A program made the translations under genes and the position numbers. This document shows positions 18,471 through 28,235 of a DNA stretch of 64,000 nucleotides, in pieces (the stretch's first letter is position 1; each line of letters begins with the position of its first letter). The notes beneath the pieces are model-generated. The model ran no database searches, was not told the DNA's origin, and saw only the letters and a list, made by a program, of their open reading frames with translations. The stretch spans positions 744,001 through 808,000 of the forward strand of contig NZ_JAFBCO010000001.1 of NCBI RefSeq assembly GCF_016907775.1, read 5' to 3'. Source of the DNA: Pseudoglutamicibacter cumminsii. GTDB lineage: Bacteria; Actinomycetota; Actinomycetes; Actinomycetales; Micrococcaceae.

Positions 18471-19775
18471 GTGACGACCGTGAGCCCCAACCAGCCTTTT
18501 GTCCCCGTTTTGTATGGCGGCGACATGGGTACGTACGCGATGGCGCGGGCGTTCCACGAGAACTACGGCGTCACGTCGGTCATCGTGACGGGCGAGTCGA
18601 ACGGCGCGATCAGCAATTCCACCATCGTGGACCTGCGGCCGGCAGGAACCATGACGGACGAGGACCGCGTGATCCAGTTCTTGCTCGAACAGGGGCGGGA
18701 GCTTGCGGGGCCAAGGCGCCGACCACTGTTGCTTCTAGGGTCGATGGACCTCCACATCGGGCAGTTGGTGCGCAACCGTGAGGCGCTCGAGGAGTTCTAT
18801 ACCCTCCCCTACCCTGACGAGCGCACCATCGCGGCGGCCGCGAATAAAGCTGAATTTTATGCGGCGTGCGAGAAGTTGGGGATCCCGCACCCGCGCACTG
18901 TGGTGGTTGATCCGGGCAAGGCTGCAGGCGGGAACGCGGAAGCCGCGGTCCCGGGTGAGCTGCCTGAGTTCCCGCTGATCGGTAAGCCGGCTGATTCCGC
19001 GGCGTGGGTCAACGCCCGGTTTGAAGGCAAGCAGAAGGTTTTCCGTTTCACGGACCGCGATGCGGTGGTCACGATGGTGGGCCGCATGGCTGAGGCCGGA
19101 TACACGCAGCCGTTCATCCTGCAGGAAATGATTCCTGGCGGCGACGAGAACATGCGGTTGTGCTCGATGTACGGTGCTAAGGATGGTTCTGGGACGCTGT
19201 ATGTTGCCAACGCGAATGTGGTGGTTGAGGAGCATTCCCCGATTGTTGAGGGGAACTCGGCGGGCATCGTCACCGTTGACAATCCGGATATTGTGCCGTC
19301 CGTCAAGGCCTTGGTTGAGCATTTCGGCTGGACCGGCTGGGCGATGGTGGATGCCAAGTTGGATCCGCGCGATGGCGTGGTCAAGCTGTTCGAAATGAAC
19401 CCGCGTTTGGGCCGGAACCACTATTACATGCAGGCGGCGGGGCTCGCGGCTTCGCGCGTGTATGTTCAGCAGTGGCTGGATGCCGGTGAGTTCGGGCTTT
19501 CCGATGGCAGCCCGGTTGTGTCCGATGCGGATTCCCGCGTGGACGGCGAAACCCGCGTGTTGACGCGCGAACACTTGTACACGGTGCTTCCGTTGTGGCT
19601 TTTGAAGAAGTACGCGAAAGGCGCCTCTGGCGAGCAGGCGAAGGCGCTCATCAAGGCTCGCAAGGTCACGAATCCGCTGTTCTATAAGGTTGAGCGCAGC
19701 CCCCGCCGGTGGCTGTATATCGCGATGGCGATGGTCAACTACGTCAAGAAGTTCCGCGACTTCCCGCCTGTTTAA
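18471..19775 (+). CDS. ATP-grasp carboxylate-amine ligase (D-aspartate-ligase-like)
   Basis: The GTG start follows AAGGAGG. The 434-residue protein has an ATP-grasp core: the FPLIGKPADS lysine strand near residue 165, QEMIPGGDE, and the Mg-binding FEMNPRLGRNHY near residue 310. It resembles the carboxylate-amine ligases that include D-aspartate ligase, which activates an acidic amino acid with ATP and adds it to a peptidoglycan precursor. Next to a FemX-like gene, it probably adds a dicarboxylic residue to the interpeptide bridge, as expected for A4-type peptidoglycan of many Micrococcaceae. That role is inference from context. Confidence 0.75.
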   Translation: MTTVSPNQPFVPVLYGGDMGTYAMARAFHENYGVTSVIVTGESNGAISNSTIVDLRPAGTMTDEDRVIQFLLEQGRELAGPRRRPLLLLGSMDLHIGQLVRNREALEEFYTLPYPDERTIAAAANKAEFYAACEKLGIPHPRTVVVDPGKAAGGNAEAAVPGELPEFPLIGKPADSAAWVNARFEGKQKVFRFTDRDAVVTMVGRMAEAGYTQPFILQEMIPGGDENMRLCSMYGAKDGSGTLYVANANVVVEEHSPIVEGNSAGIVTVDNPDIVPSVKALVEHFGWTGWAMVDAKLDPRDGVVKLFEMNPRLGRNHYYMQAAGLAASRVYVQQWLDAGEFGLSDGSPVVSDADSRVDGETRVLTREHLYTVLPLWLLKKYAKGASGEQAKALIKARKVTNPLFYKVERSPRRWLYIAMAMVNYVKKFRDFPPV

Positions 19776-19883
19776 GTGGCGCATGCTGCGCCGGCGGCGT
19801 TCGGTTGTGGCTCTGGCGGCGTCCGGTTGTAGTCCGTCCGCTAAGGCTCTGATGTGATCCGCTCTGCGTGGACCTCATCACAG

Positions 19884-19916
19884 TCCCTAGATACCCCTAG
19901 GGAGTATGGGTATAGT
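19884..19916 (+). promoter_or_regulatory. CsoR operator and leaderless csoR promoter
   Basis: The near palindrome TACCCCTAGGGAGTA (19892-19906) resembles GC-rich CsoR operators and is nested in a second symmetry, TCCCTAG (19884-19890) with CTAGGGA (19897-19903). A TATAGT -10 hexamer (19911-19916) ends 7 bases before the csoR ATG, so bound CsoR would cover the promoter and the mRNA probably starts at the ATG. Confidence 0.65.
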
Positions 19917-19923
19917 GAGGGTC

Positions 19924-20259
19924 ATGACTGATTCGACTGGCTCCACGCATCACGATCCGCACGCGGGTCACGGCTACACCCAAGACAAGACGGCGTTGCT
20001 GAACCGGTTGCGCCGCATCGAAGGGCAAGTCCGCGGAATCTCGCGCATGGTCGAGGAGAACACGTACTGCCTCGACATCCTCACCCAGGTCGCGTCAGTG
20101 AACTCGGCCATCCATAAGGTTTCGCTCGAGCTCATCCGGGACCACATCAACCACTGCGTGGTCGATGCCGCGCAGAAGTCCCTAGACACAGGCGACGCCA
20201 CGATCGTCCAGAACAAGGTCGACGAGATCACCGCCGCCGTCGGCCGCCTCCTGCGCTAA
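19924..20259 (+). CDS. csoR: Copper-sensing repressor CsoR
   Basis: This 111-residue all-helical DUF156 repressor has the Cu(I) ligand set: Cys in the TYCLDIL helix and the H-x3-C pair in DHINHC. Cu(I) binding releases the repressor from DNA. The ATG at 19924 is chosen because it follows the -10 hexamer by 7 bases and removes a six-residue extension that has no ribosome site. It is first in the csoR-copZ-copA operon and probably represses it through the palindrome overlapping its promoter. Confidence 0.9.
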   Translation: MTDSTGSTHHDPHAGHGYTQDKTALLNRLRRIEGQVRGISRMVEENTYCLDILTQVASVNSAIHKVSLELIRDHINHCVVDAAQKSLDTGDATIVQNKVDEITAAVGRLLR

Positions 20260-20304
20260 CTCAACACTTTTCCCAACACTTCCCTCCAACTGAAGGAGAC
20301 CCCA

Positions 20305-20529
20305 ATGTCTGTAACCCTGAACGTTTCCGGCATGACCTGCCACCACTGCGTCTCGTCTGTCAAAGAAGAACTCGGCGAGATCGACGGCGTCACCAACATC
20401 GACGTCGCGCTCAACACCGGCGGTACATCCGTCGTGACATTCGACGCCAGCGCTTCCGTGACCGACCAGCAGCTCCGCGACGCAATCGACGAGGCCGGCT
20501 ACGACATCACGGAGGTGACCCGCGCGTGA
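20305..20529 (+). CDS. copZ: Copper chaperone CopZ
   Basis: This 74-residue heavy-metal-associated domain has the Cu(I) site GMTCHHC near its N-terminus and the ferredoxin-like fold pattern. It carries Cu(I) in the cytosol to the exporter CopA. A GAAGGAG site lies 6 bases before the ATG. Its stop overlaps the copA start (GTGA), so chaperone and pump are made together. Confidence 0.93.
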   Translation: MSVTLNVSGMTCHHCVSSVKEELGEIDGVTNIDVALNTGGTSVVTFDASASVTDQQLRDAIDEAGYDITEVTRA

Positions 20530-22901
20530 GTGAAACGCAGCGTGCAGTTACCCTCGACATCGATGGAATGACGTGCGCGTCCTGCGTCAACCGGATTGAA
20601 CGGAAGCTCGGGAAGCTTCCCGGCGTGAGCGCGAGTGTCAACCTCCCGCTTGAAACGGCACGCGTCACCGTGCCCGAGGACATCGAGGACAACGAGCTCA
20701 TTGAGGTCATCCGGAAGGCAGGCTACGACGCGCGCGTCCACGCCCCCAAGAAAGCACCAGCGGCAGCTTCTTCCGTCCCGGCAGCTGACCCGGTGGCTGA
20801 CCCGGCGCTGACCGGCTCGGAACATAGTGAACCTGAGCGCCCTGACCCAGCCCTCGAATACGGTTCGTCCGCGGGATACCGGGTTCCGCTGTTCAAACGC
20901 TTCCTCATCGCGGGGACCCTGACCGCTCCGGTGCTTGTGATCTCGATGATCCCGGGGCTTCAGTTCCCGCATTGGGGCTGGGTTGCCGGCTTGTTTTCCT
21001 TGCCGGTGGCTACCTGGGCCGCGTGGCCGTTCCATAAGGCTGCGGCGATCAACGCACGCCACGGGGCGTCTACGATGGACACGCTTGTGTCCATCGGCGT
21101 GACTGTGGCCACGATCTATTCCTGGGTTCAGTTACTGCGTGACCCGGCGATGACCGCTCACGCGCGCCTCGGCGACACGCATGCGATGCACGGGCACGAC
21201 CTGTACTTCGAATCTGCCGCCGTCATCGTCACGTTCCTCCTTTTGGGCCGATGGCTTGAAGCTCGCGCCCGCCACGGCGCTGCCGACGCGACCCGCGCTT
21301 TGCTTGAGCTGGGCGCGAGCCACGCAACTGTTGTTGATTCCGACGGCGGCCACCGCGAGGTCGCAGCCGAGGACCTCGCCGTGGGCGACGTTATTCTGGT
21401 GCGCCCGGGGGAGAAGATCGCGGCGGATGGTGTGGTGCTCGAAGGTCATTCCGATGTGGATGCCTCGGTGATCACGGGTGAATCCGTTCCGGTGCCGGTC
21501 GCTCCAGGCGTGGAGGTCACCGGCGCGACCATCAACACGTCCGGGCGCCTCTTGGTGCGTGTGACCGCGGCGGGCGAGGATTCAACACTGGCTGCCATGG
21601 GGCGGCTGATTGCTCAAGCGCAGTCTGAGAAGACACCCCTTGTGCGTCTTGTGGACCGAATTTCCGGTGTTTTCGTTCCGGTTGTTTTAGCACTAGCGGT
21701 GCTCACGTTTGTGGGATGGTGGCTCATCGCCGGCGACCCTTCGGGTGGTTTCATCGCCGCCGTGACTGTTTTGGTGGTCGCGTGCCCGTGCGCGCTCGGG
21801 CTGGCGACGCCCGTCGCGCTCGTGGCGGGCACGGGCAACGGCGCGAGCCGCGGCATCCTCATCTCGGGACCAGCTGTTCTTGAGGAAGCGCGGCACCTCG
21901 ACGCCGTAGTGCTTGATAAGACGGGGACCATCACCGAAGGTCGCATGACGCTCACGGCCACGCACCTACTTCCAGCCGCTAGCGCTGCCGGCTCCCCTGC
22001 CGCAGCCGCGGACATCAGCGCCGACACCGCGCTGGCTCTTGCCGCCGCACTCGAGCGGAACTCGGAGCACCCCATCGCCCGCGCCATCGTCGACGCCGCG
22101 GATGCATCAACCGCCGCGCGCAACAGCACCCGGCCTACGGTTGAGGACTTCGCGTCCCACGCCGGAAGCGGGGTGAGCGGTGTAGTTGACGGTCAAGACG
22201 TCGCGGTGGGAACGCTGGATTTGCTCGCCGAGCGTGGCATGGCAGTCACTGACGCTGACCGCGCTGAGCTTGCGCGGCTTGAACGCGAGGGCATGACGGT
22301 GGTCGCACTCGGCGTCGAGAGCAATGCGATTGCGCTACTGAGTGTGAGTGATCAGGTCAAGCCAGATTCCGCGGACGCTATCGCGCGGCTCACCTCGATG
22401 GGTGTGACGCCGTGGATGGTCACGGGTGATAACCGAGAGGTTGCGCTTGCGGTTGCTCGCGAGGTTGGTATCCCGGAAACGCACGTGATGGCTGGCGTGA
22501 AGCCTGAAGGCAAGGTCGATGCGATCCGCCGTTTGCAGGCGGAAGGCAAGAAGGTAGCGATGGTCGGCGATGGCGTCAACGACGCGCCGGCCTTGATGAC
22601 CTCAGACCTTGGGTTAGCGATGGGTGCGGGCACCGATGTTGCGCGCGTGGCCGCGGGGGTGACTCTGATGGGGTCGTCGCTGGGGCAGGCCGCGGACGCG
22701 ATCGAGCTGTCGCGTCAAACGCTGCGCATCATCCGGCAGAACATTTTCTGGGCGTTCTTCTATAACGTTGCTGCGCTCCCGGTGGCAGTCATGGGGCTGC
22801 TGAACCCGATGATCGCCGGCATCGCGATGGCCGCTAGCTCGGTGATCGTGGTGTTGAATGCGTTGCGCTTGCGTCGCTTCGGCCAGCGTCACGGCGGTTA
22901 A
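20526..22901 (+). CDS. copA: P1B-type Cu(I)-exporting ATPase
   Basis: This 791-residue membrane pump has one N-terminal metal-binding domain (GMTCASC, Cys17 and Cys20), eight expected membrane helices, the ion-site CPC motif near residue 420 (VVACPCALGLATP), the phosphorylated Asp in DKTGT near 463, the SEHP motif near 513 and the GDGVNDAPAL hinge near 680. Together these mark a P1B-1 copper exporter. An Ala/Asp/Pro-rich linker joins the first domain to the membrane part. It is the last gene of the csoR operon and is expected to be induced by copper. Confidence 0.94.
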   Translation: MSETQRAVTLDIDGMTCASCVNRIERKLGKLPGVSASVNLPLETARVTVPEDIEDNELIEVIRKAGYDARVHAPKKAPAAASSVPAADPVADPALTGSEHSEPERPDPALEYGSSAGYRVPLFKRFLIAGTLTAPVLVISMIPGLQFPHWGWVAGLFSLPVATWAAWPFHKAAAINARHGASTMDTLVSIGVTVATIYSWVQLLRDPAMTAHARLGDTHAMHGHDLYFESAAVIVTFLLLGRWLEARARHGAADATRALLELGASHATVVDSDGGHREVAAEDLAVGDVILVRPGEKIAADGVVLEGHSDVDASVITGESVPVPVAPGVEVTGATINTSGRLLVRVTAAGEDSTLAAMGRLIAQAQSEKTPLVRLVDRISGVFVPVVLALAVLTFVGWWLIAGDPSGGFIAAVTVLVVACPCALGLATPVALVAGTGNGASRGILISGPAVLEEARHLDAVVLDKTGTITEGRMTLTATHLLPAASAAGSPAAAADISADTALALAAALERNSEHPIARAIVDAADASTAARNSTRPTVEDFASHAGSGVSGVVDGQDVAVGTLDLLAERGMAVTDADRAELARLEREGMTVVALGVESNAIALLSVSDQVKPDSADAIARLTSMGVTPWMVTGDNREVALAVAREVGIPETHVMAGVKPEGKVDAIRRLQAEGKKVAMVGDGVNDAPALMTSDLGLAMGAGTDVARVAAGVTLMGSSLGQAADAIELSRQTLRIIRQNIFWAFFYNVAALPVAVMGLLNPMIAGIAMAASSVIVVLNALRLRRFGQRHGG

Positions 22902-22952
22902 CCTCCCCTGGCGCACGTAAGGGTCGCATCACGATGTGAGAAGATACCAACC

Positions 22953-23648
22953 GTGAAAGCTCATGAGTTGGTAATGCAGTGGGTGACCGACGAACTTTCG
23001 GCGGGCCGCCTCAGCATTGGCGACCATTTGCCCAGCGAACGGGCGCTGGCTGAAACGCTTAAGGTTTCTCGCGGTTCCATCCGCGAAGCGCTGCGTGTTC
23101 TGGAGGCCTTGGGTTCTATCCGGAGTTCGACGGGGTCGGGACCTCGCGCTGGAACCGTGATTACTGCGGCGCCTGAGCAGGCGCTTTCGCTCGCGCTGAA
23201 CCTCCAGTTGGCTACGAGCCAGGTTGAGCACCCCCACGTGTTTGAGATGCGCCTCTTGCTTGAGGATTGGGCCGTGCGCAACGTTGGCCCCGAGAACGCT
23301 GACCCGCAGCATCCGGTATGGATGAAGGCCGAAAAGCTTCTGGACATGATGGATGATCCGGCTTTGCCTGTTGCCGACTTCCTGAACCTGGACGCCCAGT
23401 TCCACGTTGCGCTGTCTCATGCGGCGAATAACCCGCTCGCCTCAACGCTCATGGATGCGATGCGTACCGCGATCGAAGACCACACGGTTGAGCGCGCCCA
23501 AGCTCTCCCCGACTGGGAGGCGACGTCCAAGCGTCTGCGTAGCGAGCATCGTGCGATCCTGGATGCCGCACGCCATGGCCAGGCTGACACGGCCGCGGAT
23601 CTGCTGAAGGAACACATCCGCGGCTACTACGCCGAAACCTCGGCCTGA
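22953..23648 (+). CDS. FadR-subfamily GntR regulator (LldR-like)
   Basis: This 231-residue protein has an N-terminal winged helix with the GntR motif LPSERALAETLKVSRGSIREALRVLEALG and a C-terminal all-helical FCD ligand domain (EMRLLLEDWAV, FHVALSHAANNPL, EHRAILDAA), which binds small organic acids through a metal ion. It stands just upstream of a transporter and an FMN-dependent 2-hydroxyacid dehydrogenase, with two FadR-type operators between, so it probably senses lactate or a related hydroxyacid. It starts with GTG. Confidence 0.82.
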   Translation: MKAHELVMQWVTDELSAGRLSIGDHLPSERALAETLKVSRGSIREALRVLEALGSIRSSTGSGPRAGTVITAAPEQALSLALNLQLATSQVEHPHVFEMRLLLEDWAVRNVGPENADPQHPVWMKAEKLLDMMDDPALPVADFLNLDAQFHVALSHAANNPLASTLMDAMRTAIEDHTVERAQALPDWEATSKRLRSEHRAILDAARHGQADTAADLLKEHIRGYYAETSA

Positions 23649-23736
23649 GCCTGACTCCGGACGCTACCGCGGCCGTCTTTGCCCGGCCCACAGAAATCCA
23701 CCCCTTGCGCAAGTGTGATAAACCTCATATTGTATG

Positions 23737-23760
23737 TGGTTAGACCACATGGTCTGACCA
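23737..23760. promoter_or_regulatory. Two FadR-type operators before the 2-hydroxyacid transport/dehydrogenase genes
   Basis: TGGTTAGACCA (23737-23747) and TGGTCTGACCA (23750-23760) both match the TGGT-N3-ACCA consensus of FadR/LldR-type GntR regulators. A TTGACA -35-like hexamer follows at 23770-23775, so the operators sit just upstream of the promoter. Confidence 0.7.
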
Positions 23761-23813
23761 CACATAGTCTTGACATTGGCCCCAGAAAACGGCCCCTAGA
23801 TTCAGGAGTAGCT

Positions 23814-25253
23814 TTGAAGCCTTCAACGCATCAGAACTCCGCCGCAACCAACCCGGCAGCAACTGCCACGAGCGCAGGCTCGGGCAGCAACGCCGGCGCA
23901 GGCTCCAAAGCCAGCAGACCACAAGAGAAACAGCCCCTCAACTACCGGGTTCTGCTCGGAAGCCTCAGCGGCTCCGTCATCGAATGGTTCGACTTCCTGA
24001 TCTACGGAACCGTCGCGGCCCTTGTCTTCAACAAGATCTACTTCCCTAGCGACAACGCGTTCATGGCCACCTTCCTGGCCTACGTATCGTTCTCGTTGAC
24101 TTTCTTCTTCCGCCCGCTCGGCGGCGTGATCTTCTCCCACATCGGCGACCGCATCGGCCGTAAGAAGACCCTGTTCATCACCCTGTGCCTCATGGGTGGC
24201 GGAACCGTGGCGATCGGTTTGCTGCCGGATTATTCGATGATCGGGCTGTGGGCGCCGATCCTGCTGTGCCTGTTCCGTATTCTGCAGGGCCTGGGCATCG
24301 GCGGCGAATGGGGCGGCGCACTGCTGCTCGCCTACGAATACGCGCCACGCAACCGCCGCGGCCTCTACGGCGCGGTGCCTCAGATGGGTATCTCGCTCGG
24401 TATGCTTCTCGCTTCCGCTGTGGTTGCGCTGCTGACCCTCATGCCAGAAGACCAGTTCATGCTGTGGGGCTGGCGCATCCCATTCGTTGCATCCATCGTG
24501 CTCGTGTTGATTGGCCTGTGGATTCGTAACGGCCTTGACGACACCCCTGAGTTCCGCCGCATGCGTGAACAGGGCAAGCAGCTCAAGCTTCCGATCAAGG
24601 AAGTTGTCACCAAGCACTGGGGTGCAGTCCTGGTTTCGATCGCCGCGAAGGCCGCTGAAACCGGTCCGTTCTACATCTTCGGAACCTACATCGTCGCGTA
24701 CGCAACCAACATTCTCGGCGCCCGCAACAACATGGTTCTGCTCGCGGTAGCTGCCGCCGCGTTCGTCGCGACCATCTGGATGCCGGTGTTCGGCGCGATC
24801 TCCGACCGCATGAACCGCGGAGCCCTCTACCGCGCGTGCGCCATGACCACCATCGTGCTCGTGTTCCCGTACTACTGGATCCTCAACACCGGCGAGACGT
24901 GGGCGCTGTTCGCCGCGACCATCCTCGGCTTCGGTATCCTCTGGGGCTCCGTCAACGCAATCTTGGGCACCCTGATTGCTGAAAACTTCGCACCACAGGT
25001 CCGCTACACCGGCGCATCGCTCGGCTACCAGCTGGGTGCCGCGATCTTCGGCGGTACCGCGCCACTCATCGCTGTCTGGCTGTTCGAAATCTCGGGCGGC
25101 CAGTGGTGGCCAATCGCGTGCTACGTCATCTTCTGCTGCTTGATCTCCGTGATCGCAAGCTTCTTCATCCATCGCGTGGCCTACATCGAAGATGAGATCC
25201 TGGAAAACGAGGCCGCTGACGCTGCGCCTGCTGCGGCCGCTACCGCATCGTAA
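23814..25253 (+). CDS. MFS transporter of the metabolite:H+ symporter (MHS) family, probable 2-hydroxyacid permease
   Basis: I set the start at TTG 23814 because AGGAG lies 5 bases upstream; the open frame runs back into the operator region without a ribosome site. The 479-residue protein has twelve membrane segments, the MHS opening SVIEWFDFLIYG, the loop-2/3 motif GDRIGRKKT, and GIGGEWGGA. A Gln/Ser/Ala-rich head precedes the first helix and an acidic Ala-rich tail follows the last. Lying between a hydroxyacid-type regulator and lldD, it most likely imports lactate or a similar acid. Confidence 0.78.
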   Translation: MKPSTHQNSAATNPAATATSAGSGSNAGAGSKASRPQEKQPLNYRVLLGSLSGSVIEWFDFLIYGTVAALVFNKIYFPSDNAFMATFLAYVSFSLTFFFRPLGGVIFSHIGDRIGRKKTLFITLCLMGGGTVAIGLLPDYSMIGLWAPILLCLFRILQGLGIGGEWGGALLLAYEYAPRNRRGLYGAVPQMGISLGMLLASAVVALLTLMPEDQFMLWGWRIPFVASIVLVLIGLWIRNGLDDTPEFRRMREQGKQLKLPIKEVVTKHWGAVLVSIAAKAAETGPFYIFGTYIVAYATNILGARNNMVLLAVAAAAFVATIWMPVFGAISDRMNRGALYRACAMTTIVLVFPYYWILNTGETWALFAATILGFGILWGSVNAILGTLIAENFAPQVRYTGASLGYQLGAAIFGGTAPLIAVWLFEISGGQWWPIACYVIFCCLISVIASFFIHRVAYIEDEILENEAADAAPAAAATAS

Positions 25254-25316
25254 ACCTGACCATTACCCGAGCGACACGTACTTACCTGCCGCATTGATTC
25301 AGAGAAAGGAAGAGCG

Positions 25317-26582
25317 TTGATTCGCCGTCAGCTCCCCAATCCGGTCGAGATTTTTGATCTTCTGAAGTTCAAGAAGCCCGAGCTTAACCCTAAGAAGCGC
25401 CGCCTCAGCAACGCGCTGACCGTGAGCGACCTGCGGAAGATCGCTAAGCGCCGCACCCCGGCCGCCGCATTCGACTACACCGATGGTGGCGCTGAGGAAG
25501 AGATCAGTATGCACCGCGCTGAGCAGGCGTTCCGGGACGTGGAATTCCATCCGGACATCCTCAAACCAGCTGAACATGTTGACACCTCGGTGGAGATCCT
25601 CGGTGGCAGCTCCGCACTTCCATTCGGTATTGCACCAACCGGTTTCACCCGCCTGATGCAGACCGAAGGCGAGCACGCTGGTGCAGCCGCCGCTGGTGCC
25701 GCTGGTATTCCGTTTACGCTTTCGACGCTGGGTACGGCTTCGATTGAGGACGTCAAGAAGGCGAACCCTCACGGCCGTAACTGGTTCCAGCTCTATGTGA
25801 TGCGGGACCGTGAAATCTCGTACGGCTTGGTTGAGCGCGCCGCTAGGGCCGGGTTCGACACTCTCATGTTCACGGTCGACACCCCGATTGCTGGTCACCG
25901 TTTGCGTGACTCCCGTAACGGCTTCTCGATCCCGCCGCAGATCAGTTTGGGGACCGTGTTGAACGCGATCCCTCGCCCGTGGTGGTGGATCGACTTCCTG
26001 ACCACCCCTAAGCTCGAGTTCGCTTCGCTGTCGTCGACTGGCGGCACCGTGGGTGAGCTGTTGAACTCTGCGATGGACCCGACCATTTCCTACGAGGACC
26101 TCAAGGTTATTCGTGAAATGTGGCCAGGCAAGATTGTGGTCAAGGGCGTTCAGACGGTTGAGGATTCCCACCGCCTGCTGGACCACGGTGTGGATGGCCT
26201 GGTTCTGTCTAACCACGGTGGCCGTCAGCTGGACCGCGCACCGGTTCCGTTCCAGTTGCTGCCGAAGGTTGTGCGTGAGGTCGGCAAGGATGCGACCGTC
26301 ATGATCGACACCGGTATCCGCACTGGTGCCGACATCGTGGCGTCGATGGCTTTGGGCGCTAAGTTCACCCTGATCGGCCGCGCTTACCTCTACGGCCTGA
26401 TGGCTGGTGGCCGCGAGGGTGTTGACCGCACCATCGAGATTCTGCGCACCGAGGTTGAGCGCACCATGACGCTGCTGGGCGTTTCTTCGGTTGAGGAGCT
26501 CGAGCCTCGCCACGTGACCCAGCTTCAGCGCCTGGCACCTGTCAAGAACGATGCGGTGGAGGCCGCCGAGGGCTTGCTCTGA
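25317..26582 (+). CDS. lldD: FMN-dependent L-2-hydroxyacid (lactate) dehydrogenase
   Basis: This 421-residue enzyme belongs to the FMN alpha-hydroxyacid dehydrogenase family and oxidises L-lactate or a related acid to the 2-oxoacid, passing electrons to the membrane quinone pool. Visible motifs are [10 protein letters not shown], the YVMRD strand, the VKGVQ lysine and the catalytic His in SNHGGRQLD (about residues 297-305), then [10 protein letters not shown] and GRAYLYGL for FMN phosphate binding. TTG start with GAAAGGAAG upstream. Closely related mandelate or glycolate enzymes are alternatives. It ends the GntR-regulated unit. Confidence 0.85.
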   Translation: MIRRQLPNPVEIFDLLKFKKPELNPKKRRLSNALTVSDLRKIAKRRTPAAAFDYTDGGAEEEISMHRAEQAFRDVEFHPDILKPAEHVDTSVEILGGSSALPFGIAPTGFTRLMQTEGEHAGAAAAGAAGIPFTLSTLGTASIEDVKKANPHGRNWFQLYVMRDREISYGLVERAARAGFDTLMFTVDTPIAGHRLRDSRNGFSIPPQISLGTVLNAIPRPWWWIDFLTTPKLEFASLSSTGGTVGELLNSAMDPTISYEDLKVIREMWPGKIVVKGVQTVEDSHRLLDHGVDGLVLSNHGGRQLDRAPVPFQLLPKVVREVGKDATVMIDTGIRTGADIVASMALGAKFTLIGRAYLYGLMAGGREGVDRTIEILRTEVERTMTLLGVSSVEELEPRHVTQLQRLAPVKNDAVEAAEGLL

Positions 26583-26634
26583 AACTAAGGAGCTAGCTGC
26601 GGCGAGCTGATTCAGCAGCACAGCTCCAGCTAGG

Positions 26635-26680
26635 AACGACTCGGGGCGGGACACCGGTTGGTGTCCCGCCCCGACTCGTT
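26635..26680 (+). terminator. Strong terminator after lldD (hairpin copy 1)
   Basis: The core GGGGCGGGACACC with a GGTT loop and its complement (26643-26672) extends to a 21-bp stem with one mismatch (26635-26680). The same 32 bases recur at 32634-32665, on the other side of the IS island. Confidence 0.85.
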
Positions 26681-26734
26681 CCACCCAGGACGTGTCTCCC
26701 ATTAAGCGTTCTCAAGGGCGTAGGATATTGCGAT

Positions 26735-27090
26735 GTGGCCGCGTTGAGAGAGTTGAGTCCCGAGCGGGACCGCGATGTTGAGGCCCTTCAATCACTTTTG
26801 GAGTCCGCTCCGGACTACTCCCGCCGTATCACGGGCAGCGCCCCTGGACCATCGGACGGCCATGACGTGCTTGAGGCTCTTCCTCGAGGCCTTGACCCTC
26901 GGTGCAAGCTCGACCTTGGCCTGTGGAGCGAAGACTCTGGCCGGCTCCTCGGGTTCGCGGATGTTCTTCATGGATGGCCTCGATCTCGTGTCGCTCACGT
27001 CGGCCTCCTGGTGGTGCATGGCGCGCATCGCGGACGAGGTATCGGCAGACAGCTGCACGACGGTGTCGTGGAGCGAGCCGTGCAGTGGGG
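26735..27090 (+). pseudogene. GNAT acetyltransferase truncated by the IS element
   Basis: From a GTG at 26735 the frame encodes about 119 residues of a GNAT domain, including the acetyl-CoA loop VHGAHRGRGIGRQL, and is then cut at 27090 by the left end of IS copy 1. The last strands of the fold are missing, and no matching 3' part is visible beyond either IS copy, so the enzyme is probably inactive. Confidence 0.7.
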
Positions 27091-27121
27091 TGAAGCGCCC
27101 TGGGTTTAGTGGAGACTCAGC

Positions 27122-27954
27122 TCATTTGATTTCTACCAGTTCTTTGGCGCTGGTAACCCCAGCATAGGACTTTTCTTCATGCTCGAGCGGAGGCACATCC
27201 CCGAGGTAGCCGTGCAGCCGCTGCGTGTTGTGCCAGTGCACCCATCCCAATGTCGCGAGTTCGAGATCATCGATCGTTTTCCACGGCCCCGACTTCGCTG
27301 GCCCGCGCACCAACTCGGCCTTGTCGTAGCCGTTCACCGTCTCAGCGAGAGCATTGTCATAGCTGTCGCCAACGGTCCCGATCGAGGGCGTCGCCCCGAT
27401 TTCGGCAAGACGCTCACCGTAACGAATGGACGTGAATTGACTGCCCGCATCGCTATGGCAGCGCAGGTCTGGGAGGTGCCTGCCGCGTGACCAGCGGGCC
27501 ATCTCGATCGCGTCGAGCACCGTCTCGGTCTTCATGCTCGATGCACATCGCCAGCCCACAATCATGCGGCTGAACGCGTCGATGATGAAGCAGAGGTAAG
27601 CGACTCCCTGCCAGGTGGGCACGAACGTCAGATCTGTCACCCACAACTGGTTTGGCGCATCCGCCCTGAATACCCGGTTCACGAGGTCGGGATGCCTCGG
27701 CATCCTCGGGTCAGACTTCGTGGTCTTGACCCGTTTCTCGCGCCGCACCCCTTCAATCTGAAGGATTTTCATCAGTCTCGCGACTTGGTCACGACCGATA
27801 TCGATACCCGATCGCTGGGCTGCTTTCCAGCAGCTTACGCACCCCATAGACCGAGTAGTTTGATTCCCAGAGCTCGAGTAGCCGCGGCGCGACCTCCGCG
27901 TCCCTGATCTGCCGGGCTGATACCGGCCTGCCGTTCGCGGCGTAATACGTAGAC
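27122..27954 (-). pseudogene. IS3-family transposase orfB, frameshifted (copy 1)
   Basis: The catalytic domain is readable as a 241-codon frame (27122-27847) with the DDE residues in WVTDLTF, HSDAGSQ and ALAETVNGY. The upstream part of the protein (STYYAANGRP...NYSVYGVRKL) lies in a different frame: an extra base in the AAGCTGCTGGAAA stretch breaks the protein. The usual orfB N-terminus is missing because the end of orfA is fused directly to the STYYA codons. Confidence 0.85.
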
Positions 27955-28235
27955 TTTCAAGATTTCATTCGCGCGCTTGAGTTCACGCACCTCTTGTTCA
28001 AGTTCTCGCATACGTGTCTGCTCGTCGGTCCTCACCCCAGCTTTCACACCGTCATCGATGCCAGCTTGAGGCACCCAGGGCGCACTGACTCAACACCATA
28101 ACCGAGTTGCTCAGCCACCCGCGAGGTCGTTCCTTGGCTCGTACCGAGCTCGGCGCGGAGCGTTCACACCATCCGGACCGCCGCAGCCTTCTCCTCAGTG
28201 GAATAGCGGCGTCCCTTGTTCTTGTGTTGGACCAT
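27955..28235 (-). pseudogene. IS3-family orfA, broken by a stop and a frameshift (copy 1)
   Basis: Reading from the ATG at 28235 gives MVQHKNKGRRYSTEEKAAAV then RMV and a TGA where the family has Arg, continuing as TLRAELGT. A missing base after the ESVR codons shifts the frame again before WVPQAGIDDG, and the zipper part ends at RANEILK, where the rest of orfA is deleted. The same lesions are present in copy 2. Confidence 0.85.

Noticed and set aside
23823-25172. 449-codon minus-strand frame opposite the MHS transporter
   Set aside because: Charged, Glu/His-rich mirror product; the plus strand shows a full transporter with operator, ribosome site and neighbours.
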